The notes beneath the pieces were generated by a model. The model did no database searches. It saw nothing but the letters and a program-made list of their open reading frames with translations, and was not told the DNA's origin. Positions 1 through 10,845 of a stretch of DNA of 39,110 nt are shown here, one piece after another. A program made the position numbers and the translations under genes. Positions within the stretch are counted from its first letter, which is position 1. Each line of letters starts with the position of its first letter. The stretch is from Gnomoniopsis sp. IMI 355080. Lineage: Eukaryota > Ascomycota > Sordariomycetes > Diaporthales > Gnomoniaceae. The stretch lies in contig JAPEVC010000293.1 in assembly GCA_027946555.1 (NCBI GenBank), positions 1-39,110 on the forward strand, written 5' to 3'.

Positions 1-1473
1 GCTTGGTGGGGATGGTGGGTGGGAGTTTATATTGAGCGAAGTTGGCAGTGGGCAGCATGTTAGCGATTTGAACTTCAGGCTGGCGGTACGGCGTTTGGAA
101 GCATATCCACTTTCTTCTTTCTTCGTTCTCATTTTAATCAAGTTCAAGTGGGATTGGGAATTGTGATGACAGACTCTCTTCGTTGTACATTGGCTACAAA
201 ATTCTGTGGAGGATGTAGGGGGGCTTGCACGGATTGCAAAGGCGCAAAGACGGACGGATGAAGGTCAGTCATATTGATACCTAGACGACTAATCACGATC
301 ATACCAAACCAAACACCTACTCGCATTTCTTTCACGTCGCACCCTTTTTTTTTGCCATCGACCCGAATCTAGGCAAATGGAAACGTCCCTATGCACTCTC
401 CTCGCCAATCCCTTTGACCCCTTCCAAGCAGCATCATACACACTACCCACTTAAACACATTTCTTGTCGTTGACCAGCGAAGATACGAAGAGCCTAATTC
501 CTGGGCACGCCATACCCAACGCGGGGAACAAAGGAATGCGGGTGAAATCGGCCCGCATTTTTGTTTCGTTTTTCTTTTCTCTTTTGCTTGTGCTGGTTGC
601 GGCGTGGGATTTCCCAAATTTTGGGTGAGACATTCTCCAGCACACACTACAGGAGCAGAGAAAAGATTGAGGGGGCCGGCCATTAGGATGTCCTGCCTGT
701 CAGACCTGTCTGTGTCAGGCTTTGTTAGAGGTGATCTGCGCTCCTTTTGGTCGTACCGAGTTACAACTCGACCACGGCTGCATGCGTTAGGTTCTCTGCG
801 GCGCAATCCAAAAAAATCTTGTTAGCCTGCCACATGCCAGACATTCCATGGGAGAAAAGTCTTTGGGAAAGAAAATGGGTTCTTGATCGCATTCATTCTA
901 AATCTATGTCATTTCCATCTCTCAACGTCATCAAGATATCCCTCCCTTCGAGCACGTTTCGCTGCTCATTCATGCCGGGGCCATGTCGAACTTAAAAGGC
1001 CGAGATATAGAGCGTGGGGGAAGAATCTCAGGCAGAGACTGTTTTGTCTGTTGTGTCCCTTCACCTAGTTAGATACTGCAGGTTTTCGCTTGTTTTCTCC
1101 CGAGCTTATGTCTGTGGCGTTTTCACTTCTTGCTCGCCCATCAGTAATAAAAGAATTGATCAGTTTTGAAGCCACTCAGGTGACTGGATCGCTGTATTTG
1201 AGAATATTAAAGAATGATTATGAGGTCTCTTGGCAGAGTAAAAGTAGGCCTTTTTGGAAACTATTAAATTATTCTCCTATACCTCTCAACCACTCACAGA
1301 TCAAATCTGGACGGTATCTATCTAGGTGCATTATCGCAAGCTGCAGTCATACATCCCCAGAATTAGGCTATCCTCCACATTAAATAAGACTCTTCAGCTT
1401 TTATTCCTTCTTCACGCGTTCCCAATAACTTTTATCATATGAAATCCCATTGATCTTACACATTATCTCCATC
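1..1473. other. Left-edge intergenic region, no gene supported
   Basis: The short open frames here have low-complexity or shadow-like translations with no recognisable domain and no convincing start or splice context. The leftmost part, with pyrimidine-rich tracts near 105-135 and 340-355, could be the flank of a gene beyond the edge, but nothing in the window proves it. Confidence 0.5.
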
Positions 1474-2340
1474 TTAGAGAAGAGCAGCACCGATGAAACC
1501 AATAAGACCAACGACGGCGCCGGCTTGGTTGGCAACCTGGGCGGCTCCAGCAGTCTGATAGGGAGATGTCGCGGACACGGCCGAGGAGGATACGGTGACG
1601 TAGGTGCTGGCTGGCACGGTGTATGTAGTTCCAGATGTCGTCACAACCGAGGCCGGGGCAGTATAGGTCACAGAAACAGCTGCGACCGACACGACGCTGG
1701 TGGCAATGGTCGCTGGCACAGTGTACGTGGTGCCGGATGAAGTGACGACGGTCGCCGGGACGGAGTAGGTCAATGTCGTTGGGGCCGCCTGGGACGCTGC
1801 GGCGGCAGACGAGACGGCAGTGGTGGCTGGCACAGTGTATGTGGTGCCAGATGAAGTGACGACGGAGGCCGGGATGGTGTAGGTCGTCTTTCCCGTCGGG
1901 GCCGCCGACTGCGCGGCGGCGGTCGAGACGGCAGACACGGTGGTGGGGACCACGGGCTTAACCGTTGCAGTGGCTGTAGCAGGAGCCGTAATGGGAGTTG
2001 TGAGTGTGCAAGGGCAGTTGGTGATGGTAATTACTTGCTATGGAATGTGTCAGATATATGTGTACCTTCACTTTGATTTTTTTTTCTCCTGCGGGAAGAG
2101 GAAGCAGTGGACACTTACGCCGGGGGTGGTGGCGGTATAGCAGACGCCGCTGTACGTGATCACGGTGGGGTAGGGGCAAACAGTGGTGAAAGAGTTCACG
2201 ATGGTGGTGGTGACATTCTGTTTGAAGCCAGGTTGGGTGGGAACGGTCAACGGTTTAGATGAACTGCTAGTGGTAGCATTTCTGAAGGCTTGAGCCGAGA
2301 CGAGGCTCACAAGAGCAGAGAGAATGAGGGTAGCCTTCAT
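1474..2340 (-). CDS. GPI-anchored Thr/Ser/Ala-rich cell-wall protein, two exons
   Basis: Exon 1 runs 2340-2119 and exon 2 2037-1474, giving 261 residues. The 81-base intron (2118-2038) starts GTAAGT, has a CTGAC branch site and ends TAG; both exons are in phase 0. The protein starts with a signal peptide (residues 1-16). A short Cys region follows, with VITITNCPCT just after the splice junction, a motif common in fungal wall proteins. Three tandem units of about 35 residues come next, each built around SGTTYTVPA, and then a hydrophobic tail (VVGLIGFIGAALL) typical of a GPI-attachment signal. The start lies in a good context (ATTAAAATGA), and an AT-rich TATA-like palindrome sits about 137 bases upstream (2476-2488). 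The architecture indicates an O-glycosylated surface protein attached to membrane or wall. No enzymatic domain is visible and the exact role is unknown. Confidence 0.85.
1607..1900 (-). repeat. Three tandem coding repeats in the wall-protein gene
   Basis: A near-identical block reading CTGGCACAGTGTATGTGGTG on the plus strand recurs with starts at about 1611, 1713 and 1827 (spacing 102 and 114 bases). Each encodes the SGTTYTVPA core of one protein unit. Such in-frame repeats in fungal surface proteins often vary in number between strains; that variation here is an inference. Confidence 0.75.
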
Positions 2341-3679
2341 TTTAATAAAAGAGGTGAGTCTGAAGAACGAATGAAGAGGGTTGTTGAGATTGAAGGTTGA
2401 ACGAGTGCGATGTGATGCTGTTGGATTGGGATGATGAGCAAGAAAAAGCCAGAGAGGACGAGGCCAAACGTGGCTCTATAAATAATAGAGCTGAATTGCA
2501 GAAGACGATGACAGTTTGATGGCAATTCGATAGCAGGTTTCTCAAAATAGCAATATACCGTTTGCGGCTGTCGAGGATTGAAGCATGGTAGAGACGTTGT
2601 GGCGTAGTGTGGACAAGCGTCTGTGGACGAAAGCGTTTGTTCCTGGCTAGACATATCGCGAGATCAGTCTCTCCTTGAGTTGGTCTCTTATTATGACCAA
2701 TGGTGTGATTCAGTTCATTGGACAGCCTATAATAACAGCCGCAGGACCAAATCCGGATGCCAGCGACTATGGCAGCCAGTAAAGTCACTAAGCTTGATGG
2801 CCGACACACATCGGTCGACCGTTCCAAGTCACCTCGCCAACATTGATGAAGCCTCACTGAAAAGCCTTGAAAGATGTTATGGGGGCTCGAGCATAAGAAT
2901 CCACACACAATCTCAGCACCATGTGGCAAACGCACATCCATTGTGGCTATATTCAGAGATGACGAAGGCCAGGTCCAGAAGGCGCTGTTTCCTCAGCACT
3001 CCGGCTGTATCTAGGTCAATCTCAAGATTTATTGAGCGAGATTTTCGCAGGACATGTTCCCAGGTACGTTCCCTTTCCATTCGTGACCAGTTTACCGAGT
3101 GCGGCTCAAGCTTTGGTTGCATCACGCTTGTTTCTATATAGTATGGCGTGTGGCGTTCAAGGTTATCCCGTTCGCAGCCCGCGTTCCATCTTGACATCCC
3201 GCATTCCAGTTGTTTCTCACCACCAGCACTTGTGGATATCGCCGGAAATGGCTTCAGTTGCTAAATATAGACCACTGCGTATAGATGCGGATTAGGGTTG
3301 GCCCATATCTACCCAAACTGCGCAGCCAAGTCTGCTTGTTCAGTCATCAGTCGTCGAAAACGAAGCTTGGCAATTTTTTTTTCTTCGGGTTTCTTCTCGC
3401 GATAGCATTCGGACTAATATGACGTCGACCACTTCTTCCCCAGCCCAGCTGTGAGATGTTTTAGGCGACTTCCACAGATACCCTCACTGTTCGATTTTTT
3501 ACTTACCTAGGTAGGTATGAAGCCAGCCCTCGCACGAGGGCCGAGAACATTTTGCGCCTTGTCAACTTGGACGCCGGAAACTGCTTTAGACTATCAGCGC
3601 GAAGCTTCGTTCCGTAAATGATAGCGTTAAACATGATACCTTGTTTCAAGGCTATCCAAAAAGAATAATTCATCTTACG
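2341..3679. other. Intergenic region upstream of the wall-protein gene
   Basis: This stretch holds the presumed promoter of the minus-strand wall-protein gene at its left end, including the TATA-like palindrome at 2476-2488. The rest shows no ORF with recognisable domain content. One exact TACCTAGGTA palindrome occurs at 3504-3513, next to degenerate sequence that continues into the decayed P450. Confidence 0.5.
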
Positions 3680-4369
3680 TGATAAATCTGTCACGGAGAA
3701 TGTGCGGGCGTCCCTGGATGTTGATGGAGGCTCTCTCCAGAATTAGACCGTTTGCATTGTCCATGCTGGCATTTCGAGAGGTTGGAAACTTGTGGACGAT
3801 ATTCCTTAGCCAAGATAGATCCCTGCCAAGGGCCGGGCAGCAACACAAAACAAGCAACTTGAAGGGGACCTATACAACCTTGCAAGAGTACACATACCAT
3901 AATTGACAGACAACGTGTCAACTCCTGGAACATCTCCTGGTACACAGCATTGCTCTTACCGATGACCGGCCTGTTTGAAAGACTATCGGCTTCTTCCTGA
4001 TACCATTGCTGCCACTTCGGGTACACTGCGAGGAGATGCGTAGCATAGCCAATACTGTTGAACGCGGTTTCATGGTCAGCCGTATTATTGACTAACAGAT
4101 TTGAAGTAAATTTCGTCGTCTGCCAGCCATTCCACTACTGTCATCGCTGGCAGAATCTCCGTTCTCTCCATGATATTGATGCCTCCAGATGCACCTCCTC
4201 CAACGTTACCACCAAATCGTGGAGGAACGTACCTAGGTATCATCGCCGAGGCCTCCCATCCCTCTCACAGCCATCTATTTTTTTGTGCCTCTATCGCTAT
4301 CGTCTCCATGTACTTGTGTAACTCTCCAATAACCCGAGACATACGGCGTGAGGCCCACGGGATGTTTAC
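3680..4369 (-). pseudogene. Decayed cytochrome P450 fragment
   Basis: On the minus strand, pieces of a P450 appear in the expected order. First (4369 to about 4270) is a helix segment containing PWASRRMSRVIGELHKYM, ended by an in-frame TGA. Next is a LADDEIY segment that leads, after a one-base frameshift near 4104-4107, into an I-helix-like ADHETA. The same frame continues as YATHLLAVYPKWQQWY and then YQEMFQELTRCLSIM, which match the post-I-helix and K-helix approach of fungal P450s. A GTATGT donor follows at 3897, and weaker similarity continues to about 3680. The usual AGxxT is ADHET here. The N-terminus and the heme-binding FxxGxxxCxG region were not found. Frameshift, stop and missing ends mark it as a relic; the boundaries are approximate. 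Confidence 0.65.
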
Positions 4370-4439
4370 GCGCATCTCCCAAGACCTTTTTGTTGTGTAG
4401 GCTTATCCAGGGGGCCGCCTAGGAGAGAAGTACAATAAA

Positions 4440-6430
4440 AACCTGTATTGACGGCCAGTACAATTGTTGACAAGACGGGCACCCGCGTTACCGCGTACCT
4501 GATGTGGCGGCACGTTACCTACCTACCGACCTACCTACCTAGGTACCTGTGCAATCCGTTAGGCCGCAGCCTCGCGAGCCAACAGCCAATCATTTGATGA
4601 TTCGAAGACGAATCGGGCAAGTGGGTCCCTATCGATGCCGGCTCGGGCATTAGTGCTCAAGGGGGGTATCTAAATATATCGTCTTATGATCTTGAGTAGC
4701 CCTAAAATAAAGAGCTTTTGGTGCATTGATTGCCTGCTGTGCCTGAAGATGCACTTTCCAGGTCCCCATGCACAAGAGCCTCATTGGAAGAAAACCTCAA
4801 AGACAAACTACCAGAGGTGCATACCAACCTCAAGGCTCTAATCTGTATGAACTGCAACCAAAGGATTCATCTCCTCATTTCCTTCTGTTTTTCTTGCCTG
4901 ATAACTTCTTCCATTTTCTGTAAAATGAAAGACTTTCTGGGTAGATGCATTTCTTTACTTCCAAATTCCCATCAAGCCTTGCAGGCGAGCGACTGTCCCC
5001 TTGCTAGCCTCCTCTGGCCTGAAGTTGTCCTTCTATAGACTAGCAGGAATTTTGGCCGGCCCGATTGCATCAGTGGGTTTCCACTTTTGAAGAATATGAT
5101 ATAATTACTTCATATACCCCCCCTGGTCCACCACAGGCTACCCTTCCAAGATGGTGTGACACAGAAGCCTCGTCCATTCGCTCCATGTATGTAGTTTCCT
5201 TAGTAATCAAGAATGTAGCTCCTGCGACCATCCAATTCCTGAGTTATCTATATGCCTTCTGTATGGCTGTCATCCTGGACTTGATATCGATTTCCCTGAC
5301 TTACTTCCCAGGATTCGTGGATCTACCGCTTCTGGAATTTCTCCTCCTTGATGGGCACAAAACACTCCCATCATAAGCATACTGAGGTATATAGTGCCCA
5401 TTTCATGGTTGCGGGTAGACTAATAGTGCGCAGGTGATGGCGGTAAGAATTATTCTAATTGGAAGAAACAGCAAAATCTAATGTTCGTCAAGGATCGAGC
5501 TGAATATATTCGTCGTTGTGACAGCTTTGTGATGATACTGCTGTGATATTTTGTTAAAACTCATGTCTAGAAGCCCTCTGGCGAACCAATATCTACAGGA
5601 CGCACGCCACCAAGCTTGATGATTGCCATATGATGCCGACTCCTGAAGCCGTATAGCTCGAGATAGTCATGTAGTCCTTGTTGTACTATACATGGCATGA
5701 CCGTAAAAGCCAGGGACACAAGAGAGTCCACCGGCTAGCTAGAAGGACTAAGAAGGTCACAAATAGAATAGCTGGTGTTTCCCTCAACTTGCCCAGGCGG
5801 ATATGAGACCGCGCTGGGAGACCAACCTTGAAAAGACCCAGGAATCGACCGAATGCTCAAACAGTTCATCCCATGTTTACCCGCTGATACTCGTACAGCG
5901 TAGTTCGCAGTACTATTGTTCGGAACAGCTGCCCGAAATCCCTTCTGTTTCACCCAGCAAGAGTGGCTGAGTCGCTTTCGCTCTTCTCCTGGGTGAAACT
6001 ACCTAGTGAGCCACAGTTCCATCGCGCCAAGCCGACACTAGCCTCACCTCCCCTATGTCCCAACCATTTTTCATCCTTTGCTGAATACTACACCATACTG
6101 GTTTTGGTGGTACTCACTCACAATCAACGTATGATTTCTTATTTTAAGCCACCAACGCATGATCACCCACTAAGCCAGCCAAGAGCGCGCGGGAAACATC
6201 CAAGACCTGAGTATTCAATTCCAGACCTTTCGACTGACATTTTCCTGACCTAGTCCAGATTGAAAGCCTCATTGTCTTTTCTTTGACTACATGTTTCGCG
6301 GCAGCAGACTGACTGGTCGCGGTTTCTGGAATAGTACATTCACGATGCGGCCAAGCGCGCGCGCTGTATCCTGGCGCGCACTTCACTCCATACTCCCACA
6401 AAAAATTGAGCAACGTTAGATGACTCTCGG
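4440..6430. other. Gene-poor region with no supported gene
   Basis: Several open frames of 70 to 103 residues occur on both strands, but none has a recognisable domain, and the ones that look most protein-like lack an ATG or are broken. The region holds one TACCTAGGTA palindrome (4536-4545) inside a run of ACCTACCT and an 11-bp inverted repeat at 5947-5999. It may contain more remnants of the neighbouring P450, but I could not align any. Confidence 0.45.
5947..5999. repeat. Inverted repeat with 11-bp perfect arms
   Basis: The left arm GTTTCACCCAG (5947-5957) and the right arm CTGGGTGAAAC (5989-5999) are perfect inverted complements. A partly paired inner stem (CAAGAG against CTCTTCT) brings the hairpin to about 53 bases. 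No terminator or RNA family is recognised, and it lies outside the supported genes. Confidence 0.6.
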
Positions 6431-6498
6431 TTGCTCAAAGCAACATTGGCATTGGGGCTGGGTATCACTCCCAACTCAAAGGTCAATGATCTTGAAAA

Positions 6499-6506
6499 TA
6501 TAAATA
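6499..6506 (+). promoter_or_regulatory. TATA box of the small secreted protein gene
   Basis: TATAAATA lies about 178 bases upstream of the ATG at 6677. It is followed by a CT/CA-rich leader of the kind seen at fungal transcription starts, which supports a long 5' UTR and a start at 6677 rather than the longer in-frame reading. Confidence 0.55.
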
Positions 6507-6676
6507 AGAGCCTTTGGAAGCAAGTTGAGCATTCAAGATCATCTCATCATCATCAGCATCTACTCCTCAATTCAAGCCTCATCAGCATCCAAGCAATTCC
6601 ATTTCCATTCTACTCCAGTCAACAAGACACAACGCTACAACTTCAACTCCCAGTCCCTACCTACAAAACAGTCAAA

Positions 6677-7159
6677 ATGCAGTTCACCAACGCCATCACC
6701 TTCATCCTCGTCACCCTGGCAGCCAGCGCTTCCGCCGCAGCTGTGGCCAAAGATTCCGACCTCGTGGCCAGGGAGGTCCCGTCGCCGGTGGTAGCTGGCC
6801 GAGAGGTCGCCGGCACCCGGACCCTGACCGCGCTCCTCCCGCGCCAGAGCAAGGTCGACTCGACGCACCCGGACAAGGAGACGGCGCAGACGGCCCTGGA
6901 CGACTCCCGCGCCGAGGGCCGCCGCAAGCTCAGCGGCACCACCGCCAACTGCAAGTCCGCGGCGTGCCACACCTGCATGAACTCCTCGACCACGGAGTCG
7001 ATCGCCGAGGTGGCGGGTTGCGGTATCGTCGCCGCGGCCGCCGAGGTCGGCACTGGCGGCGCTGCCACGGCATTTGTGGTGGCGGGCTTCTCGACCTGCG
7101 AGACGGCTGTGGTGGCTAGGATGGCAAAGTCTGTTGTTGAGTGCGAGGCGTTGAACTAA
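6677..7159 (+). CDS. Small secreted six-cysteine proprotein of unknown function
   Basis: This single-exon gene encodes 160 residues. The ATG at 6677 has a strong context (GTCAAAATGC) and begins a clear signal peptide (about residues 1-22, ending ASASAAA). The same frame stays open upstream to 6431, but that part reads like a CA-rich leader behind the TATA box, so I prefer the later start. Residues 23-84 form a charged, cysteine-free segment ending in a basic RRK (82-84) suited to Kex2-type processing. The remaining 76 residues carry all six cysteines (92, 97, 100, 115, 141, 156) and two Ala/Gly-rich amphipathic stretches (IVAAAAEVGTGGAATAFVV). The layout of signal, pro-region and Cys-stabilised core fits a processed secreted effector-like or antimicrobial-like peptide. 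I recognise no family, so any function is inference. Codon use is strongly GC-ending, unlike the surrounding AT-rich DNA. Confidence 0.85.
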   Translation: MQFTNAITFILVTLAASASAAAVAKDSDLVAREVPSPVVAGREVAGTRTLTALLPRQSKVDSTHPDKETAQTALDDSRAEGRRKLSGTTANCKSAACHTCMNSSTTESIAEVAGCGIVAAAAEVGTGGAATAFVVAGFSTCETAVVARMAKSVVECEALN

Positions 7160-8509
7160 GCAGGACGGACGGGCTCTGGTGGAAGATATTGCTGGGACTT
7201 TTTCAATTTTCTTTTTTTTTTCTTTTACATTTCTTTGCTTCTTTTTTTGTTTCCTTTTTTTCTCTTTTCCCATTTCCGCTCTTGTTTCCTATAGTTTTGA
7301 CGGAGTGTGTCTGGCACCGTTGGCCAAGGACGAGGGGAAGACTTCACAGAGTTTGTATCTACGGGTGGATATGTATATGATATCGGCATTGTTCAGGCTT
7401 AGGGCTAGATGCTCGCATCCATCAGGGCTGTGACACAACTTACTAGCTAGTCTTTTCTTTTCAAGTCAATGTCAACAGTATAGTACAAACGCTTCATCAA
7501 ATCAGTCCGTGACATCCGCTAAAGAGCGTTGTGAAGTCATTAAAAGTGAAAATTATGTGACAGGTTTGATGGTCCAATCGTCTCATACACAATTCCGCCA
7601 CATTTCAAGGAGTCCTTCCTCTGGCAGTTTAGACGTCTTCAAAGCTGTCTCAAGGTAGCGTACGGAATCATTAGATTGAGTGTTGGGTTACGTTCTGCCA
7701 CGAGCATGCACATGATCTTGGGGAGGAATTCGTGTTATATGCTTTAAATTTGCTCTGTAGCGAAATTGGCAGGCGGAAATCCAAGAAAAGTGGCCGCTGA
7801 TGCGCCTTCGCTTGGGCTCAGCCTCGAGCGTCTTAGATCCCCAGAAGGATATAGGACGTAGCTGAACCTAAGTCGGACTGTGGTATCCACGAGCAAACTG
7901 AAATTCAACCCGCCTTATAACTGTGCTGCGAGTTCATAAGTCCGTCGTCCCCGAGGAATTGCGAACCTTAAAGGCAAGGCAAAGCATTTAGTTTATAGCC
8001 CAAGACAATATGTTCCGAAGAATGATCATCCTAGTCCCGCCTGTTAAATCTCCACCCGCTCTCCCCCGAATGCGCCAATGCGGCTCAGCAATGTCGTGCA
8101 GACAAGAACCCTGATGGCTGGCTGGCTTACTCAAAAAGGACGACGACCCATCTCCCGACGACCGTCATTATAATTTCTCCTTCAATTCTCCCACCCCTCC
8201 TTTTAAAGCCTCAATATACGACAATGATAAGAATACCGGCTCAGATCTGTCGAGCTGTGCTCAGGGCTGCTAGCATGACTGCACCCGGAGTGGGGTTTTG
8301 CAATAGCTGCCCAGGTGGCCAGGCTATCGAGTTGGAAATGACTGTGTGCACGCCTCGAATAATCTGGACACAGACATCTGATGTTTTTCAGCAAATGAAC
8401 AAGCTTCAAGTTCATAAATTTTGTCGTATCTATCCGCTCCCATTTTAGATTCCAACTAACCAATCCACCTGCTCCTATTCTGCAGAGGACTCACAACACA
8501 CACACACAT
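7160..8509. other. Intergenic region between the secreted protein and the ADH gene
   Basis: The region begins with a T-rich 3' flank (about 7199-7275) typical of a fungal 3' UTR, and ends with a short CA dinucleotide run (about 8493-8506) just past the ADH stop. No ORF between them has recognisable content. The two genes converge here, so no promoter is expected. Confidence 0.5.
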
Positions 8510-9693
8510 CTAGTGCTTGCCGTAATTCTCGTTCACCAGCACATAGCGGTATCGCGCCTTGCCTGCGTCCATGTCCACAACGGTCTGATTTGCCTCCTTC
8601 AAGGGCACCTGCTGGACCCACGGCTTGATCTTCTTCTCGGCCGCCAGCTGCAGCATTTCGGGGATGTCCCCGGATGGACTACCGATCGCGCTGCCACCAA
8701 CCTTGACACCCCCGCCAATGAGTGTGAATGCGTTGAGGGGAGGCAGCTCGCCGCCGTCGGGTGCGCCGACCTGGATGAACGTGCCGTGCACCTTGATCAG
8801 GGAGAGGTACTCGGTCAGGGGCATCTTGGCGCTGGAAACCGTGCTGATGATCAAGTCACACACGCGGGCGTTCTGCTTGGCCCAATCCTGGTCCTCGGCC
8901 GTGGCAATGTACTGATCACAGCCAAGAGCGAGCGCATCCTCCTTCTTGTCCGCTCGCCGGCTGATGCCAATAACCTTGTCTGCGCCCAAGGCCTTTGCAA
9001 ACAGCACCGCAAAATGACCCAGGCCACCGACGCCGACCACGCCGACCGTCTTGCCGGGCCCACACCCGTTCTGTTTCAAAGGTGAGTACACGGTGATACC
9101 GCCGCACATCATGGGCGCGGCGTCCTCACTCGCCAGACCCTCGGGGATGGGGACGACAAAGTGGCCGTTGGTGCGGTTGTAGTCGGCGTATCCGCCGTAC
9201 GATTTGCCCTCGTCGCCCGGGTAGACGGCGCCGTACGTGCCGACCATACCGCGCGGGCAGTACGACTCCTTGTGGGTTGAGCACTCGATGCAGTCGGACT
9301 GCAAGCAGCTCCGGGCTTGGGCACCGACACCGACGCGATCGCCGATCTTGACATGCTTCACGTTCTTGCCAACGCGCACAGCCTTGCCAATGATTTCGTG
9401 GCCCACAACGCAGGCTATATTGAGGAAATCGCATCAGCAATGATTGGAGATGAAAGGCGGGGGTTTATGGGTGGGAATTGAGACAGCCTGAACAGGGTTG
9501 ACATACGATAAGGAGTCTCGCCCCATCCACTCTTCAAGGTGTGCAAGTCAGAGCCGCACACACCGCAGTGGCTGATCTCGATGTCGACGTCGTCCTCGGT
9601 CCATTTCTTGGGCTCGTAGGCGCCCCACTCCATCTTGCCCTTGATAGACTCGGGCGACTTGCCCAGCCAGCCTTCAAACTTAGGAGCTGCCAT
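8510..9693 (-). CDS. Zinc-dependent NADP(H) alcohol dehydrogenase, Adh6/cinnamyl alcohol dehydrogenase type
   Basis: Exon 1 runs 9693-9507 and exon 2 9414-8510, giving 363 residues, normal for the family. The 92-base intron (9506-9415) starts GTATGT and ends TAG; joining across it restores PCVVGHE. Catalytic zinc ligands are C43 (SHCGVCGSD), H68-E69 (GHE) and C166. Structural zinc ligands are C99, C104, C107 and C115. The Rossmann motif VGVGGLG lies near residues 189-195. After the second strand comes SRR (214-216), the Ser/Arg pattern that favours NADPH in yeast Adh6 and Adh7. The enzyme likely reduces aromatic or medium-chain aldehydes in the cytosol. A minus-strand TATA element lies about 200 bases upstream. 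It is transcribed divergently from the monooxygenase at 10846, with about 1.15 kb between them. The assignment is firm; the natural substrate is unknown. Confidence 0.95.
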
Positions 9694-9888
9694 GGTGAGG
9701 AGGTTGGGGTCTTGATGGATGTTGAGTATAAAAGACGCTTGACTCGCGTTGCGGTGTACAGGATACAGAGAAAAGTAGAAGGAAGATGCACGAAGGTGAG
9801 TGGACTGTGGGATGGAAGACTTGAATATGGACAGCGAGAGATGCTGAGGCAAATCCGCAAGCTTCCCTAGCTGTCCTCTCTTATATAT

Positions 9889-9897
9889 GTCCTTCCG
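9889..9897 (-). promoter_or_regulatory. TATA box of the ADH gene
   Basis: The minus strand reads ATATATAAGAG here, about 200 bases upstream of the ADH start codon at 9693. That distance suits a fungal promoter with a 5' UTR of 100 to 170 bases. Confidence 0.5.
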
Positions 9898-10845
9898 GAG
9901 CTCTTCGGCAAACCATGCGCTTGGGCAGCTCCATAGATGACGTTACCAAGGGTTCGCTGCTAACAAGACGGCTTGGCTAGGACGCGACCGGGATGCCAGT
10001 GTCGGCTCTTCCCAACTTTGTTGTTATCGCTAGTCCGAGACTGAGATAGTTCAATGCCCCACTGCGGACCCCTCTACTATGATCTAGCGGACAGAGGAAT
10101 CTCAGCTCACACATTGAACGTCAAACGCCAGATGCGGCGAAAAGAAGGAGATTAGGAAGAAGCTCGTCGCCAGCATCGCCGTGTCCGTCGGCGCTGACTA
10201 TCCAGGCACAAAGCCCAAAATAGTCAGACTTGGATGAGATCATGTGCCCACTAGTTCTGGTATTTGCTGGGCGGTATTACTCTCTCCGTGGACATGTTAT
10301 CGCCTAGTTGAGTTTTACTGCAATCCAGGTCTGGTGTGTTTCGCCTTTGTTGTGTGTGGCGGCGGTACAAATCATTACTCCTAAAGCCGATGGCTTGTAT
10401 TAAGTCCTAACTCCATCTGATCAACATGGTGTGGTTGATGATGACTCAAAGCTGTTGCATGTAACCGATACCATGCCTCGGGATTGATGCCTGCCATAAT
10501 TGCCAATCCTCCAACGAAGTATTTCACGTAGATCAACTCCTAAGTAATCCTGAGAGAATATTTGCATCGCAAGACTTCAGGCCATCCCGTTTCAAGAACG
10601 ATGAATGTGCTTTTTGGGCGAGGCTTCTGTCCTTGCCCGTCCACCTGTGTCTCGCTGACGGGACAACTGGAATTGCGAAGTTCAAGTGAATTTCTAAGCA
10701 CCACTAATGAGGGATGACAGCTGAATATGTGACGCATCTATCATAACCAAATACAAATTGAACCAGCAAAGTGCCTTGAACAAAGCAAGTAGATTACTGC
10801 GCTTTTAACCTATACTCATATAAACAACATTTATTCCTGTATGTC
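9898..10845. other. Shared divergent intergenic region, ADH / monooxygenase
   Basis: No ORF with recognisable content is seen. A TATAAAC element occurs about 25 bases before the monooxygenase ATG, too close for a normal TATA-to-start distance, so the true start site is probably set further upstream. Shared regulation of the two divergent genes is possible but not shown by any motif I can name. Confidence 0.45.

Noticed and set aside
5735..5953. Minus-strand 72-residue frame with some protein-like content
   Set aside because: It begins without an ATG, matches no family I know and has no splice partner. It may be a relic.
6431..6676. In-frame upstream extension of the six-Cys protein
   Set aside because: It would add 82 residues before a clear signal peptide, and it spans the TATA box and CA-rich leader.
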